Shown: positions 28,759 to 37,745, counted from the stretch's first letter. The stretch: 64,000 nt of DNA from Calothrix sp. NIES-4105 (GCF_002368415.1 NZ_AP018290.1:3299614-3363613); one strand, 5' to 3'. Made by a program: numbers and translations. The notes: generated from the letters alone by a model not told the origin.

Positions 28759-29730
28759 TTAAACTTGTATATTTTGAAAAATAATCTTCATTAATTGAAC
28801 TTGTGTAAATGGTTTAGTTAAGTACCCGGAGGCGCCTACTATTTTAGATTTAGCTTTATCAACTAAACTTGTCCTTGCTGTCACCATAATTACTGGTGTA
28901 TTCTTGAAATACGAGTGCTTCCTTAATAAACTACAAAATTCATAACCGTTCAAATTTGGCATTGCAATATCGAGTAAAATTAAATCCGGCTTAACACGAA
29001 TAGTTTGCATTAAAGCTTTCAATGAATCATTCACCTCAACAACATTAAAAAAACTTTCATCTAAAAAATTTTTAATCATGTTTGATATACTTGGACTATC
29101 ATCAATACACATAATTGTGTATTGTAGTTTCTGAGGTGGTTTAGATTTTTTAGATTTATTAGTATATTGATATGTGGTATTTTTAGTTGTATTCTTAGAA
29201 TTATGTTTGTTTTGAGAAGGAGTTTGTTCGATAAGTGAAAGTACATCCAAACGGCAGTACCTTGGCATCTTCTCAATGAAGCTATTAGAAGCTAATTCAT
29301 AACAACCTTCTTGCAATAGTAAGAATGATTGTAAAACTTCCATCGCTATTTCTTCAATAAGTGTTGCAGCTTGAGCTTGGCTAAGATATTTTTGATTGAC
29401 CAACCAGCAAATTGCCAAATAATCTGGGTTGGGTATTGCTTGATTTTCAATACCAGTTTCAAAAATCGCTTTTAATCGAATATATACTTCATTGTTAAGC
29501 GCTGGAACATTTTTACTCAGTATTTGCAACTTTTTATAAAGTATTTCAAACATTCCCGACTCATAGCAAGCGTATACAAGCTTTCCTTTCTCCAAATATA
29601 TCAGCCAGGAAACGGAGGTACTGAAAACTTGTAAACAACCAGTTGTATTTGCATTAACTACTTTGTTTAAAATTAGCAATGGCTGTAATCGTTGGAAAAA
29701 GCGGTATCTACCAATCGGGAGTGTTTGCAT
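28759..29730 (-). CDS. PatA/PixG-type response regulator
   Basis: A 323-aa protein. Residues about 1-175 are the PatA-type N-terminal domain (DUF4388-like; TTGCLQVFSTSVSWLIYLEKGKL). A Lys/Asn/Thr-rich linker follows, then a CheY-like receiver at about 203-320. Receiver residues are visible: acidic pair in CIDDSPS, phospho-acceptor Asp in LILLDIAMP, Thr in IMVTAR and Lys in YLTKPF. No output domain follows the receiver. In cyanobacteria such proteins act in phototaxis, pilus control or heterocyst patterning. No adjacent histidine kinase, so the pathway is unknown. Confidence 0.85.
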   Translation of the reverse strand: MQTLPIGRYRFFQRLQPLLILNKVVNANTTGCLQVFSTSVSWLIYLEKGKLVYACYESGMFEILYKKLQILSKNVPALNNEVYIRLKAIFETGIENQAIPNPDYLAICWLVNQKYLSQAQAATLIEEIAMEVLQSFLLLQEGCYELASNSFIEKMPRYCRLDVLSLIEQTPSQNKHNSKNTTKNTTYQYTNKSKKSKPPQKLQYTIMCIDDSPSISNMIKNFLDESFFNVVEVNDSLKALMQTIRVKPDLILLDIAMPNLNGYEFCSLLRKHSYFKNTPVIMVTARTSLVDKAKSKIVGASGYLTKPFTQVQLMKIIFQNIQV

Positions 29731-30044
29731 TTCTTTAGTAGTTATGATAGTTGAAAACTGCTAATAGATATAGATATATAAATTAATGATTTTTAGCAAT
29801 CCGGTAGATGTTCGTCAATACTGCAATAGCACCAACTAACCACTAGAGCGCCATTAAATATAATTTCCTATGTCAAGATAATTTTCCGGATACTTTTACA
29901 TATCTCAAATTATCAGCATAAAATTTAGTTCAATCTGAGCTTTTATGTATGATACAATATTTTATACTAAGATAAATAAATACTTATAAATGTAATTTTA
30001 AGATATAATTATACTTAGATTTGTAATCAACTTTACAGATAACT
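29731..30044. other. AT-rich divergent promoter region
   Basis: About 310 bases between the PatA-like and RluD-type genes. AT-rich with several TATAAT-like stretches (for example near 29953 and 29962). Nothing else seen. Confidence 0.45.
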
Positions 30045-30977
30045 GTGACTGAATTTTATCTTGAAGTAGAAGAGACTGGAGAACGTTTAGACCGCTATTT
30101 GGCCTTGGAATTGCCAGATTTATCTCGTTCGCGCGTTCAAAGTCTTATCGAACAGGGTTGTGTCCATCTTAATAACCAAAAAAGTACATCAAAGAAAGTA
30201 ACGGTAAAATCGGGTGATTTAATCACGGTTACTATTCCAGAAGCTCAACCTCTCGAACTCAGTGCCGAAAATCGAGTGCTTGATATTCTTTACGAAGATG
30301 ACCAGTTAGTCATTATTAATAAACCTGCGAATTTAGTCGTTCATCCTGCACCAGGTCATCCCAACGGTACTTTAGTTAATGCCTTACTTGCACATTGTCC
30401 TAATTTACCAGGAATTGGTGGAGTTCAGCGTCCGGGTATTGTGCATCGCTTAGACAAAGACACAACAGGCGCCATTGTCATAGCCAAAACAGAACAAGCA
30501 CACCAGCACCTCCAAGCACAACTCAAAGCTAAAACTGCACGTCGTGAATATCTTGGTATAGTTTATGGGGCGCCAAAAACCGAAACGGGAACTATTGATT
30601 TACCAATTGGGCGCCATCCAGTAGACCGTAAAAAAATGGCAGTTGTTCCAGTCGAAAAAGGAGGACGTTCAGCTGTTACTCACTGGCAAATACAAGAACG
30701 TCTCGGTAATTACACACTTATACGCTTTCAGCTAGAAACTGGACGTACCCATCAAATTCGAGTTCATAGCGCACAAATTGGTCATCCTATTGTCGGCGAC
30801 CCTATATATAGTTCGGCACGTTCTTTGGGCGTAAATTTATCAGGTCAAGCACTCCACGCATGGCGCCTAAAGCTCCAACACCCCGTTACTGAAGAATATA
30901 TAGAAGCTGTCGCGGCGCCCAGTAATGAGTTTACAAAACTTCTGGAAGCGTTACGAAGGCGAAGTGGTGCTACATAA
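30045..30977 (+). CDS. RluD-type large-subunit rRNA pseudouridine synthase
   Basis: A 310-aa enzyme with an N-terminal S4 RNA-binding domain (RLDRYLALELPDLSRSRVQSLI) and an RsuA/RluD catalytic domain. The catalytic aspartate is D137 in HRLDKDTTG. LETGRTHQIRVH and GDPIYSS are further family motifs. It converts uridines to pseudouridine in 23S rRNA (RluD/RluC family). The start is GTG. Monocistronic. Confidence 0.95.
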   Translation: MTEFYLEVEETGERLDRYLALELPDLSRSRVQSLIEQGCVHLNNQKSTSKKVTVKSGDLITVTIPEAQPLELSAENRVLDILYEDDQLVIINKPANLVVHPAPGHPNGTLVNALLAHCPNLPGIGGVQRPGIVHRLDKDTTGAIVIAKTEQAHQHLQAQLKAKTARREYLGIVYGAPKTETGTIDLPIGRHPVDRKKMAVVPVEKGGRSAVTHWQIQERLGNYTLIRFQLETGRTHQIRVHSAQIGHPIVGDPIYSSARSLGVNLSGQALHAWRLKLQHPVTEEYIEAVAAPSNEFTKLLEALRRRSGAT

Positions 30978-31071
30978 GTAATATTCTTATGACTTTGGTT
31001 AAAGATTATTCTGTATTGTCCGGATAGTGGTCATAAAAGATGAAAACATATTTGTAACCCGTCTGCTGGCA

Positions 31072-31087
31072 CCAGTTTTGCTATAAT
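31072..31087 (+). promoter_or_regulatory. possible extended -10 promoter
   Basis: TTTTGCTATAAT contains a TG-N-TATAAT extended -10 element. It lies about 275 bases upstream of the small basic gene at 31363 and is the best promoter candidate of that intergenic region, implying a long leader. A 20-codon frame (MYIEEKSKITQ...) begins in that leader at 31135; I do not call it a gene. Confidence 0.4.
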
Positions 31088-31362
31088 CTATGAAATTGAA
31101 TCTGAAATTTTCCGGAAAGTAAACTTCACACGATGTATATAGAGGAGAAAAGTAAAATTACTCAACGGTTATCAAGCTGCGATAACTTTGTCTAGATATG
31201 ATTTTTTTTGGCTAATCAATCTGCCTTAACGCGGCTTTCACAAAAATTGTTAATTTAATTCTTGGAAATTATTTAGAAAAAAGGTAATTTATGAAGTGAG
31301 ATTAATTTGTATTCAATGTGTAAATTTAAAAACTATAAAAAGAATAAAAGGTATATATAGAT

Positions 31363-31599
31363 ATGCGACTTAAGCGATGGGAATCTCCTCGAAAGGAAGG
31401 GAGAAACGATAAAGGTAGAGGTGGTTCAGCTAGGCAAAGACAACTCAAAAAGCAACAGCAGATGCTGCGAAAGCGACTTAAAGAAGAAACAAAACAAAAC
31501 AAGCAAAGCGAAAATCTAAATAACAACAATCAAAAACTGGGGGAAGAAAGATTAATTTTCTCCCAGTTTTTTTTTAATTACTATTTCAAAATTAATTAG
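31363..31599 (+). CDS. small, very basic hypothetical protein
   Basis: A 78-codon frame starting MRLKRWESPRKEGRN, rich in Lys, Arg and Gln to residue 50, then Asn-rich. I recognise no family; it looks like a nucleic-acid or ribosome-associated small protein. The C-terminal part (QKLGEERLIFSQFFF) is encoded by the stem and T-run of the terminator at 31532-31577, so the tail may not be under selection. The region could instead produce a small RNA. Confidence 0.45.
   Translation: MRLKRWESPRKEGRNDKGRGGSARQRQLKKQQQMLRKRLKEETKQNKQSENLNNNNQKLGEERLIFSQFFFNYYFKIN
31532..31577 (+). terminator. intrinsic terminator
   Basis: AAAAACTGGGGGAA pairs with TTCTCCCAGTTTTT around an AT-rich loop and is followed by a run of T. 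A strong plus-strand intrinsic terminator that overlaps the end of the small basic frame. Confidence 0.8.
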
Positions 31600-32060
31600 T
31601 ATTTTTTAATCTACCGACAGCTTATATTAGTTTAATAAATATGTAAAATTTACTGAGTTTGGTAGTTTTTTTTACAGAAATGTAATTATAATATCGGTAC
31701 CAAGATATTTAAAGGTATATGGTATAACTTAGTATTTAATGTAAAAATTTTATATTTTAGATACTATATTTATGTACTTTGGCTAAATATATGAAAAAGG
31801 TAAAAAGTAAATATAAACATTATGTAAATTTACAGAAAAAACCTGATAAATGTTTTTTTTGTCAGTAAAGTAATATACAATAAACTTAATGAAGAGATTA
31901 CCAGGGAATACGAAAAATTACTGATACGCAAATTGCATCTCCACGTGTTGACTTTTAATTGTATTCCAGTATGAAAAGGTAGTTGAGAATACTTACTTTT
32001 TTCATATCTAGAAAGATTTGAATTTATTTATCTATTTTTGTTTTACACAAGGAGTTAGTT
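31600..32060. other. AT-rich intergenic region upstream of the WecG-type gene
   Basis: About 460 bases, strongly AT-rich, with no frame of note. The AAGGAG ribosome-binding site of the next gene is at about 32049. A promoter is expected here but no single one stands out. Confidence 0.4.
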
Positions 32061-32855
32061 ATGGTAGGAGAAGTGTTTCTGCCTACTAAGAGAGTTCTTG
32101 ATTTCCCAATCACTGCTTTAAAGCTTGACGACCAAGTAGAAACAATTCTGCAATGGGCAGTTACACACGAAAGTAAGACAGTTTGTGTGGCAAATGTACA
32201 CATGCTGATGGAAGCGCATTGGAATCCTGAGTTTGCACATGTTCTCAAAGGTGCAGACATTGTGACTCCAGATGGTATGCCTCTAGTTTGGATGATGCGG
32301 CAAATGGGCGCCCGATATCAAGACCGGGTAGCGGGAATGGATATTATGTTGTCACTGTGCAAATTGGCCCAAACCAAAAACGTCAGTGTATTTTATTTAG
32401 GTTCACAGACTGAAATTCTTTCGCGGATGCGGAAACGTTTGGAAAAGGAATTTCCAAAGCTAAAAATTGCAGCGATGGAACCTTTACCTTTTCGTCCCTT
32501 GACGGAGGCAGAAGACGAAGCGCTGATTGAGAAGATTCACTCCAGTGGTGCTGGTGTAGTACTTGTGTCTTTAGGTTGTCCAAAACAAGAAAACTGGATG
32601 GCTCAACATAAAGACAAAGTCCAAGCAGTGATGATTGGATTAGGTGGTGTTTTCCCTGTATACGCAGGAATCCATAAACGGGCGCCTCGTGTCGTTCGCG
32701 AGATGGGATTGGAATGGCTTTACCGTTGGATGCAAGAACCGCGTCGGCTTTGGCAGCGTTACACCAAGACAATTCCGCCGTTTATCTGGCTTGCAATCAA
32801 ACAGCTACTAACAGATAAAGCTATAACACAAGCATTTGATGGAACAAGCGATTAA
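32061..32855 (+). CDS. WecG/TagA/CpsF-family glycosyltransferase
   Basis: A 264-aa GT26-family enzyme. Visible motifs are VCVANVHMLMEAHWNPEF, DIVTPDGMPLVW, RVAGMDIML, FYLGSQTEIL, LVSLGCPKQENWM and RAPRVVREMGLEWLYRWMQEPRRLWQR (in parts). It transfers a sugar to a lipid-linked glycan intermediate on the inner membrane face. A good AAGGAG site precedes the ATG. It stands alone here, 20 kb from the polysaccharide locus. Confidence 0.93.
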   Translation: MVGEVFLPTKRVLDFPITALKLDDQVETILQWAVTHESKTVCVANVHMLMEAHWNPEFAHVLKGADIVTPDGMPLVWMMRQMGARYQDRVAGMDIMLSLCKLAQTKNVSVFYLGSQTEILSRMRKRLEKEFPKLKIAAMEPLPFRPLTEAEDEALIEKIHSSGAGVVLVSLGCPKQENWMAQHKDKVQAVMIGLGGVFPVYAGIHKRAPRVVREMGLEWLYRWMQEPRRLWQRYTKTIPPFIWLAIKQLLTDKAITQAFDGTSD

Positions 32856-33245
32856 AACACTGAAGAGCCTCAAAAATTAATAATTGTGATCTATCAATTC
32901 CAAATCAAGTCTAATAGTGTATTTGCATACTATTAGCTGCTACCAATATTATTTACAAGGACGAGATATAAGGCTTACTATACCTTGATTCCCCGCAATT
33001 ACCCCGAAGTTCTGGAGGGTTTTGCGTAAGTTCTGCAAAGTAATATTGAAGATATAGAAGCAGTAAAATTCAATTTTACAAAGCTAATTTTGTAGAGGCG
33101 CCTTGGTCTAGGAGTCTCTACATTTTGTTATTTTTTTTAAGCATTATATTTAAATAATCTCAAGTTTCAGCAAATCGAAAACTTTCGTAAGTTAATGACA
33201 AATAGTGATTATATGATATTCATAATACAAATAAAGTATTAAATA
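32856..33245. other. intergenic region at the left border of the RiPP locus
   Basis: About 390 bases without a convincing gene. A short stem CTAATAG ... CTATTAG lies near 32910-32937 and one GGCGCC at about 33097. It ends abruptly where ABC-transporter homology begins at 33246. Confidence 0.45.
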
Positions 33246-33554
33246 TTGAACGGTGGACAATGGCAACGTTTGGCATTAGGACGCGCGTTTTTTAGACGTG
33301 CCAGCATTATTATCCTTGATGAACCAACTAGCGCGATGGATGCTTGGGGAGAACATGACTGGCTAGAAAGATTTCGTCATTTAGCCGCAGGTCGTACCTC
33401 AATAGTAATTACCCACCGTTTTACTTTAGCTATGCGCGCGCATATTATCCATGTTATGCGCGCGGGTCAAATTGTCGAAACAGGTAGTCATGATGAATTG
33501 CTGGCTCTTGATGGTTTTTATGCCCAGTCATGGCATGACCAAATGCAATCGTAA
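33246..33554 (+). pseudogene. 3' fragment of an ABC exporter gene (NBD end)
   Basis: Encodes only the last 102 codons of an ABC exporter: signature remnant LNGGQWQRLALGRA, Walker B IIILDEPTSAMD, the H-loop VITHRF and the tail GSHDELLALDGFYAQSW. It is a close paralogue of the ends of the exporters at 38936 and 49628. The membrane domain and Walker A are absent and no start codon with a binding site precedes it. The reading frame is still intact, so the loss is recent or it is a recombination scar. Confidence 0.85.
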
Positions 33555-33564
33555 CATTCCATTG

Positions 33565-33598
33565 CAGGTTGGGTTACGCAAAGCCTTCACCCAACCTG
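33565..33598. repeat. stem-loop CAGGTTGGGT / ACCCAACCTG
   Basis: Ten-base perfect stem around a 14-base loop. Member of the GTAGGTTGGGT interspersed repeat family also seen near 14813 and 27165. No T-run. Confidence 0.6.
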
Positions 33599-33849
33599 TA
33601 CTTTATCTAATCTTTACATTTTACGTAATTTATAAGATTTATGTATATTTGTTAACAAATGTTATTTTGCACACTTGTAATACCATATAGGCGTAGTTAG
33701 ACTTTAAAAGTTCTCAGATTCCCAGATTTGCGACTTCTTTAAGAAGTTGGGAATCTTAAGGAAATCTTTCCGGATATCAGTAAAAATCAGTGAAGAGCTT
33801 ATACGATAAAAAATTAATTAAGTAAATTTACCAGGTGGATAAAAACGTT

Positions 33850-34164
33850 ATGATTTTAAAAGAACTAGACCAAAAAATGTTAGAGTCCTCAGTTATAGTC
33901 GCGTCAAGCGAACAAATTTCTTCTGACCTAGGTGAGGAAGCAGTAATCTTAAACCTCAAGTCTGGAGTTTACCACGGTTTAAATGAAGTAGGCGCCAGTA
34001 TCTGGAAGCTGATCCAAGAACCATTAACAATTAAAGAAATTGAACACAAACTTTTGGAAGAATACAACGTTGAACCCGAACAGTGCCAAAGTGACTTGAT
34101 AGCACTACTCTCCGACCTTTTAGCAGCAGAACTAATTGTGATTAACAATGAGACAACTGCGTAA
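33850..34164 (+). CDS. PqqD-like RiPP recognition element protein (lasso B1), set 1
   Basis: A 104-aa winged-helix RRE protein that would bind the precursor leader and present it to the protease. The PqqD-like pattern is visible: EEAVILNLKSGVYHGLNEVG, IWKLIQEP, then two helices to the C-terminus. The ATG at 33850 matches the start of the paralogue at 42787 (also 104 aa), so the GTG at 33835 is not used. The last 17 bases overlap the start of a truncated B2 gene, the same overlap as in set 2. Confidence 0.9.
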   Translation: MILKELDQKMLESSVIVASSEQISSDLGEEAVILNLKSGVYHGLNEVGASIWKLIQEPLTIKEIEHKLLEEYNVEPEQCQSDLIALLSDLLAAELIVINNETTA

Positions 34165-34216
34165 TTTTTTGAACGGTTTGTTGCTGTCAATATTGATTCT
34201 AAGATATTTTTTTTAA
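34148..34216 (+). pseudogene. 5' stub of a lasso B2 protease gene
   Basis: Starts MRQLRNFLN, matching the B2 start MKRLRNFLK at 34937, and overlaps the B1 stop exactly as in set 2. After nine codons homology is lost and a stop follows at codon 23. The intact B2 starts 790 bases further on, after a decayed B1 copy. Confidence 0.8.
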
Positions 34217-34813
34217 TTGGAACATTCTTACCAATTAATTTAATCAGAGCGAAATCCTTGTAGAAATATTATATGTAGAGACTAACATGTTAGTCTCTAC
34301 ATTCATTTATAGAGAATCCACTGTATTGTTAAGAATCTAAACATTGCAAAGTAGTATAAAAAGTTTTATTTTTTTAGTAGGCTTCATATAATTTTTACAC
34401 TTACCGTATTATTAGTAATGTTATGTATTTTTTGTGACAAGTTATTTGGATTGCAGTTGCTTAGTTATTTAAGCACTGTTACACTGAATCGAGTTTAAAG
34501 CTAAGAAAACGAACAAATAGAAATCGTTATCTTACAAAAAGGAAGCATCGTAGTTCAAGCAAAAATTAAACTGTCATTCTGAAGGCGCCATAAAGCTCCG
34601 CTTTACTCCAATGCACCTCATACAGACGGTTCCTATAAAAGGAAAGCTAGTCTCACTCTAAGTAAAATTACTGGTAAAGATTCGGCTGAAGAAGTTTTAG
34701 ATATCGTGATGGAATTGATAAATAAATTTTAGGATATTAAACAAATAATTCCGGATACCAGTAAAACTTCTAGTATAATTTATACAGATAATAGTAAGTA
34801 AATTTACTAAATG
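34217..34813. other. decayed spacer between two B1/B2 modules
   Basis: AT-rich, contains the duplicated non-coding block 34374-34600 and a short open stretch at 34640-34731 (KASLTLSKITGKDS, then EEVLDIVMELINKF) ending in TAG, which looks like the tail of an unidentified protein. No complete gene. Confidence 0.45.
34374..34600. repeat. non-coding block duplicated upstream of set 2
   Basis: Resembles 42276-42520: both contain CTTCATATAATTTTTACACTT, a CAGTTGCTTA(G/A) stretch, CGAACAA(A/G)T..AAATCGTTATCTT, GGGAAGCATCGTA-like bases and the CATTCTGAA(G/A)GCG.CATAAAGC segment. Shows that the duplicated unit included DNA upstream of B1. Confidence 0.7.
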
Positions 34814-34953
34814 TAAGAAACTATTGAACACAAGCTTTAACTTTTGGAGGAATACGAGGTTGAACTAAAACAGCGTCAAAGCTATTTATAGCACTACTAT
34901 CTGACCTTTTAGCAGTTTCCCTAATTGTGATTAAGAATGAAACGACTGCGTAA
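34814..34953 (+). pseudogene. 3' remnant of a second B1 (RRE) gene
   Basis: Matches the last third of the B1 genes at DNA level (ETIEHK, LLEEYEVE, then ALL.DLLA and ending in ACTGCGTAA) but has several frame breaks and stops. It lies immediately before, and overlaps, the intact B2 gene exactly where a B1 gene should end. Confidence 0.8.
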
Positions 34954-35383
34954 TTTTTTGAAACGGAGCAACCGATCTAAAATTCTGTTATTAACCGCAT
35001 TGATTTTACTAACAAGTATTCGATTCGGTTTGTTGCTACTACCATTTCGTAACTTGTTAAAGCTGATAACACTTATTAGCGAAGGGTTATTACACAAAAT
35101 TGCTGTAAACAAAGTTTCTCTCGGTCAGATTGTTTGGGCAGTAGACGTTGTTACTCGTTATATGCCTGGTGGCGCCAAATGCCTTGCGCGCGCTTTAACA
35201 ACCCAAGTATTGATGAACTGGTGCGGATATAAACCTGAACTCCGTATTGGTGTATCTAAAGGTGAAACAGGAACCTTTGAAGCACATGCTTGGATTGAAT
35301 ATCAAGGACGAGTGGTAATAGGTTATCTTCAAGACCTTCCACGCTTTGTTCCTTTTCCATCTCTCGAAGGAGTCAATATATGA
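34937..35383 (+). CDS. lasso-peptide B2 protein (transglutaminase-like leader peptidase), set 1
   Basis: A 148-aa protein of the McjB C-terminal/transglutaminase-like family that removes the leader of RiPP precursors. Active-site residues are C82 in GGAKCLARALT and H117 in FEAHAWIEYQG. The N-terminal 50 residues are basic, then hydrophobic, typical of stand-alone B2. The stop overlaps the cyclase start by four bases (ATGA). Its original upstream partner B1 is decayed; the functional B1 is probably the gene at 33850. Confidence 0.92.
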   Translation: MKRLRNFLKRSNRSKILLLTALILLTSIRFGLLLLPFRNLLKLITLISEGLLHKIAVNKVSLGQIVWAVDVVTRYMPGGAKCLARALTTQVLMNWCGYKPELRIGVSKGETGTFEAHAWIEYQGRVVIGYLQDLPRFVPFPSLEGVNI

Positions 35384-37404
35384 GCGGCATTATGGGGATT
35401 TACTACCTTGATGGTAGCCCAGTAAAGCGGGAAAACTTAGTGAAGATGGTCGATATTTTGGCACATCGCGGACCTGATGGCGCCGATACTTGGGTAGAGG
35501 GTGCAGTTGGGTTTGGGCATCGGATGCTATGGACAACACCAGAATCTTTGATAGAAAAGTTACCTTTAGCCAATCAAATTGGCATCGTAATTACTTCTGA
35601 TGCTCGCATAGATAACCGTCATGAACTTATAAGTGTGTTACAATTTAATGATTGTCCACCTGATAAAATTACGGATAGCCAGTTAATATTGGCTGCCTAT
35701 GAAAAGTGGGGAGAGTCTTGTCCAGAGCATCTATTGGGTGACTTTGCTTTTGCAATTTGGGATAAACAAAAGCAGATACTATTCTGTGCTAGGGACCACA
35801 TGGGCATCAAACCCTTTTACTATTACTACCAAGCAGGTGAAATTTTTGCTTTTGGCTCTGAAATTAAAGCTTTATTGTGTTTGCAGGAGGTACCACGCCA
35901 ACTAAATGAGGTCAAGGTAGGCGACTATCTGGCAGCAAACTTGCAAGATAAATCCAACACCTTTTACCAAGGTATCTTTCGCCTTCCTCCGGCAAGTAGC
36001 TTAATGGTGAATGCCAAAGGTATACAAATACAGTCTTACTGGAAACTTGACCCCAAGCGGGAACTACGGCTAAATTCTGATGAAGAGTATGCCGAAGCGT
36101 TACGGGAAATCTTTGCGGAAGCTGTACGATGTAGGTTGCGTAGCGCTTTTACCCTTGGTTCTCATCTTAGTGGTGGGTTGGACTCTTCTTCTATTACTTG
36201 CATGGCACGACAGTTGCTGATACAAGAAGGAAAAAATCGCTCATTGCACACCTTCTCAAATATCTTTGATGCTGTTCCCGAAAGTGACGAGCGCTCTTTT
36301 ATTGAGGTTGTTCTTGCCCAAGGTGACATGATTCCTCACTATGTCCATGCTGACGAAATGGGTCCTTTGTCAAACTTAGAGGAAATCTTCCGTTATCAGG
36401 ATGAAGTCATTTCCGTACCTAACCATTTCTTTGCGTGGAAAATGAACGATGCTGTTAACAAAGCAGGTATTCGGGTTGTTTTGGATGGCTTTGACGGCGA
36501 TAACACCATATCTCATGGGAATGATTATTTTGCTGAATTGGCAAATAAAGGAGAGTGGGCAACCTTTGCTGTTGAAACTGAGGCTATAAAGGAACTTATT
36601 GGTGCTTCACCTATTAGTATCTTGCGCTATTATGGTTTAAGAAGCCTAGAGCAACTCGCGCGCCAACGGAAATGGGTTGCTTTTTTTAGAGAAACCAATG
36701 AAATATTGCGGTACTTTAATGTTTCTCGGCGCCAGATTTTTCTGCACCACGGCATAAAACCTTTGCTTCCTAAGTTTGTGCTACAGGTTTTGCGGTTTCT
36801 ACGTGGACATCATCAACTTGAGAGTCGCGGACAGGCGCTCGTTAATCCTAAGTTTGCGAAGCGCATCGGCTTACAAAAGCGTGTCGAAACTTTCAAGAAT
36901 CACTCAAGTCAACCGATCACAGAAAGAGAAGGTCACTGGCAAGGTTTGACTTCTGGCATTTTAACCCAAGCGCTAGAAATATCCGATCAGTATGCAGCAG
37001 TGTTTGGCTTGGAAGTTCGTCACCCCTTCATGGATAAACGCTTGCTAGAGTTTTGTCTATCCCTACCTGCTGAACAAAAGTTACACAAAGGATGGTCGCG
37101 TCTAGTAATGCGCCGTGCGATGAAGAATATCTTGCCTGAGAAGGTGCAGTGGCGCCGTGACAAAGCAGATATGTCTCCTAGTTGCCATTACAGTCTCTTG
37201 ACATTAGATCGACAAATTCTCGATCAGGTGATGCTCAACGATTTGGAGAGTATTGAAACTTACGCAGATACAAAATTTGTGCGTACAGCTTATGACCGAT
37301 TGATATCAAACAGCGAAGTTTACTCTCAGCAAGATTTAATATCAGCTTGGATGGGAGCAATGTTAGCACTTTCTTTGCGCTATACCAAATTATGTAGACC
37401 GTAA
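35380..37404 (+). CDS. asparagine-synthetase-like lasso cyclase (C protein), set 1
   Basis: A 674-aa AsnB-like protein that in lasso systems activates a side-chain carboxylate as AMP ester and closes the macrolactam. The ATP-binding loop SGGLDSSSITCMAR is at about 262-275, and FDGDNTISHG and WSRLVMRRAM follow. The N-terminal glutaminase domain keeps its fold motifs (LAHRGPDGAD, GFGHRMLWTT) but has Ser in place of the catalytic Cys2 (MSGIMGIYY), as expected when no glutamine is used. Translationally coupled to B2. Confidence 0.92.
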   Translation: MSGIMGIYYLDGSPVKRENLVKMVDILAHRGPDGADTWVEGAVGFGHRMLWTTPESLIEKLPLANQIGIVITSDARIDNRHELISVLQFNDCPPDKITDSQLILAAYEKWGESCPEHLLGDFAFAIWDKQKQILFCARDHMGIKPFYYYYQAGEIFAFGSEIKALLCLQEVPRQLNEVKVGDYLAANLQDKSNTFYQGIFRLPPASSLMVNAKGIQIQSYWKLDPKRELRLNSDEEYAEALREIFAEAVRCRLRSAFTLGSHLSGGLDSSSITCMARQLLIQEGKNRSLHTFSNIFDAVPESDERSFIEVVLAQGDMIPHYVHADEMGPLSNLEEIFRYQDEVISVPNHFFAWKMNDAVNKAGIRVVLDGFDGDNTISHGNDYFAELANKGEWATFAVETEAIKELIGASPISILRYYGLRSLEQLARQRKWVAFFRETNEILRYFNVSRRQIFLHHGIKPLLPKFVLQVLRFLRGHHQLESRGQALVNPKFAKRIGLQKRVETFKNHSSQPITEREGHWQGLTSGILTQALEISDQYAAVFGLEVRHPFMDKRLLEFCLSLPAEQKLHKGWSRLVMRRAMKNILPEKVQWRRDKADMSPSCHYSLLTLDRQILDQVMLNDLESIETYADTKFVRTAYDRLISNSEVYSQQDLISAWMGAMLALSLRYTKLCRP

Positions 37405-37428
37405 TTATTTATTAAGTATTAAATTTAG

Positions 37429-37456
37429 TTGACATCTACCGTAATATATGTAAGAC
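37429..37456 (+). promoter_or_regulatory. candidate promoter of precursor gene A1
   Basis: TTGACA at 37429-37434, 16-base spacer, TAAGAC at 37451-37456 (weak -10). It lies 68 bases before the precursor start, after the cyclase stop, so the precursor can be expressed separately and more strongly than the enzymes. An AAGGAG ribosome-binding site is at 37511-37516. Confidence 0.5.
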
Positions 37457-37523
37457 TAGAGATGCCGTTACTTTTGCGTAAAAGCAAGGTTACGAGTTCC
37501 AACAAACAACAAGGAGTTTCAAA

Positions 37524-37745
37524 ATGAAGAAGAGCTACGAAGCACCAAGACTGAACAGCCACGGTCGCGTTAACAAGCTCACTGCAGCCAGTGGACAACT
37601 AGGATTCAATGACTTTTTCTTTGCTGAAAAGGGTGAACCTACCCAAATGAATGGCTCATTAAATGTGTGTGTTACTAAACCCGGAACTGGGGTCTGCGTG
37701 AATCCAAAATCAACCGATCCCAAGTATACACCTACCAAAAAATAG
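37524..37745 (+). CDS. lasso-type RiPP precursor A1 with an unusually long core
   Basis: A 73-aa precursor. The leader has Y5-x2-P8-x-L10-x3-G14-x5-T20, the pattern read by RRE proteins, with T20 as the usual -2 Thr. A core starting at A22 (ASGQLGFND) would place D30 at position 9, fitting an Ala1-Asp9 ring. The remaining tail is about 43 residues, rich in Pro, Lys and Thr, with two cysteines (C49, C58) and no C-terminal Ser. Lasso cores usually have 13-25 residues, so the mature form is uncertain. Strong AAGGAG site; own promoter and terminator. Confidence 0.85.
   Translation: MKKSYEAPRLNSHGRVNKLTAASGQLGFNDFFFAEKGEPTQMNGSLNVCVTKPGTGVCVNPKSTDPKYTPTKK

Noticed and set aside
31141-31220. Possible attenuator (GTTATC/GATAAC stem followed by eight T)
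   Set aside because: Stem is only six pairs and 12 bases from the T-run; too weak to call.
32383-32772. Minus-strand 129-codon frame
   Set aside because: Antisense to the WecG-type gene, with no family features.
33246-33554. Complete small ATPase gene
   Set aside because: No Walker A and no proper start; it is the 3' end of an exporter paralogue.
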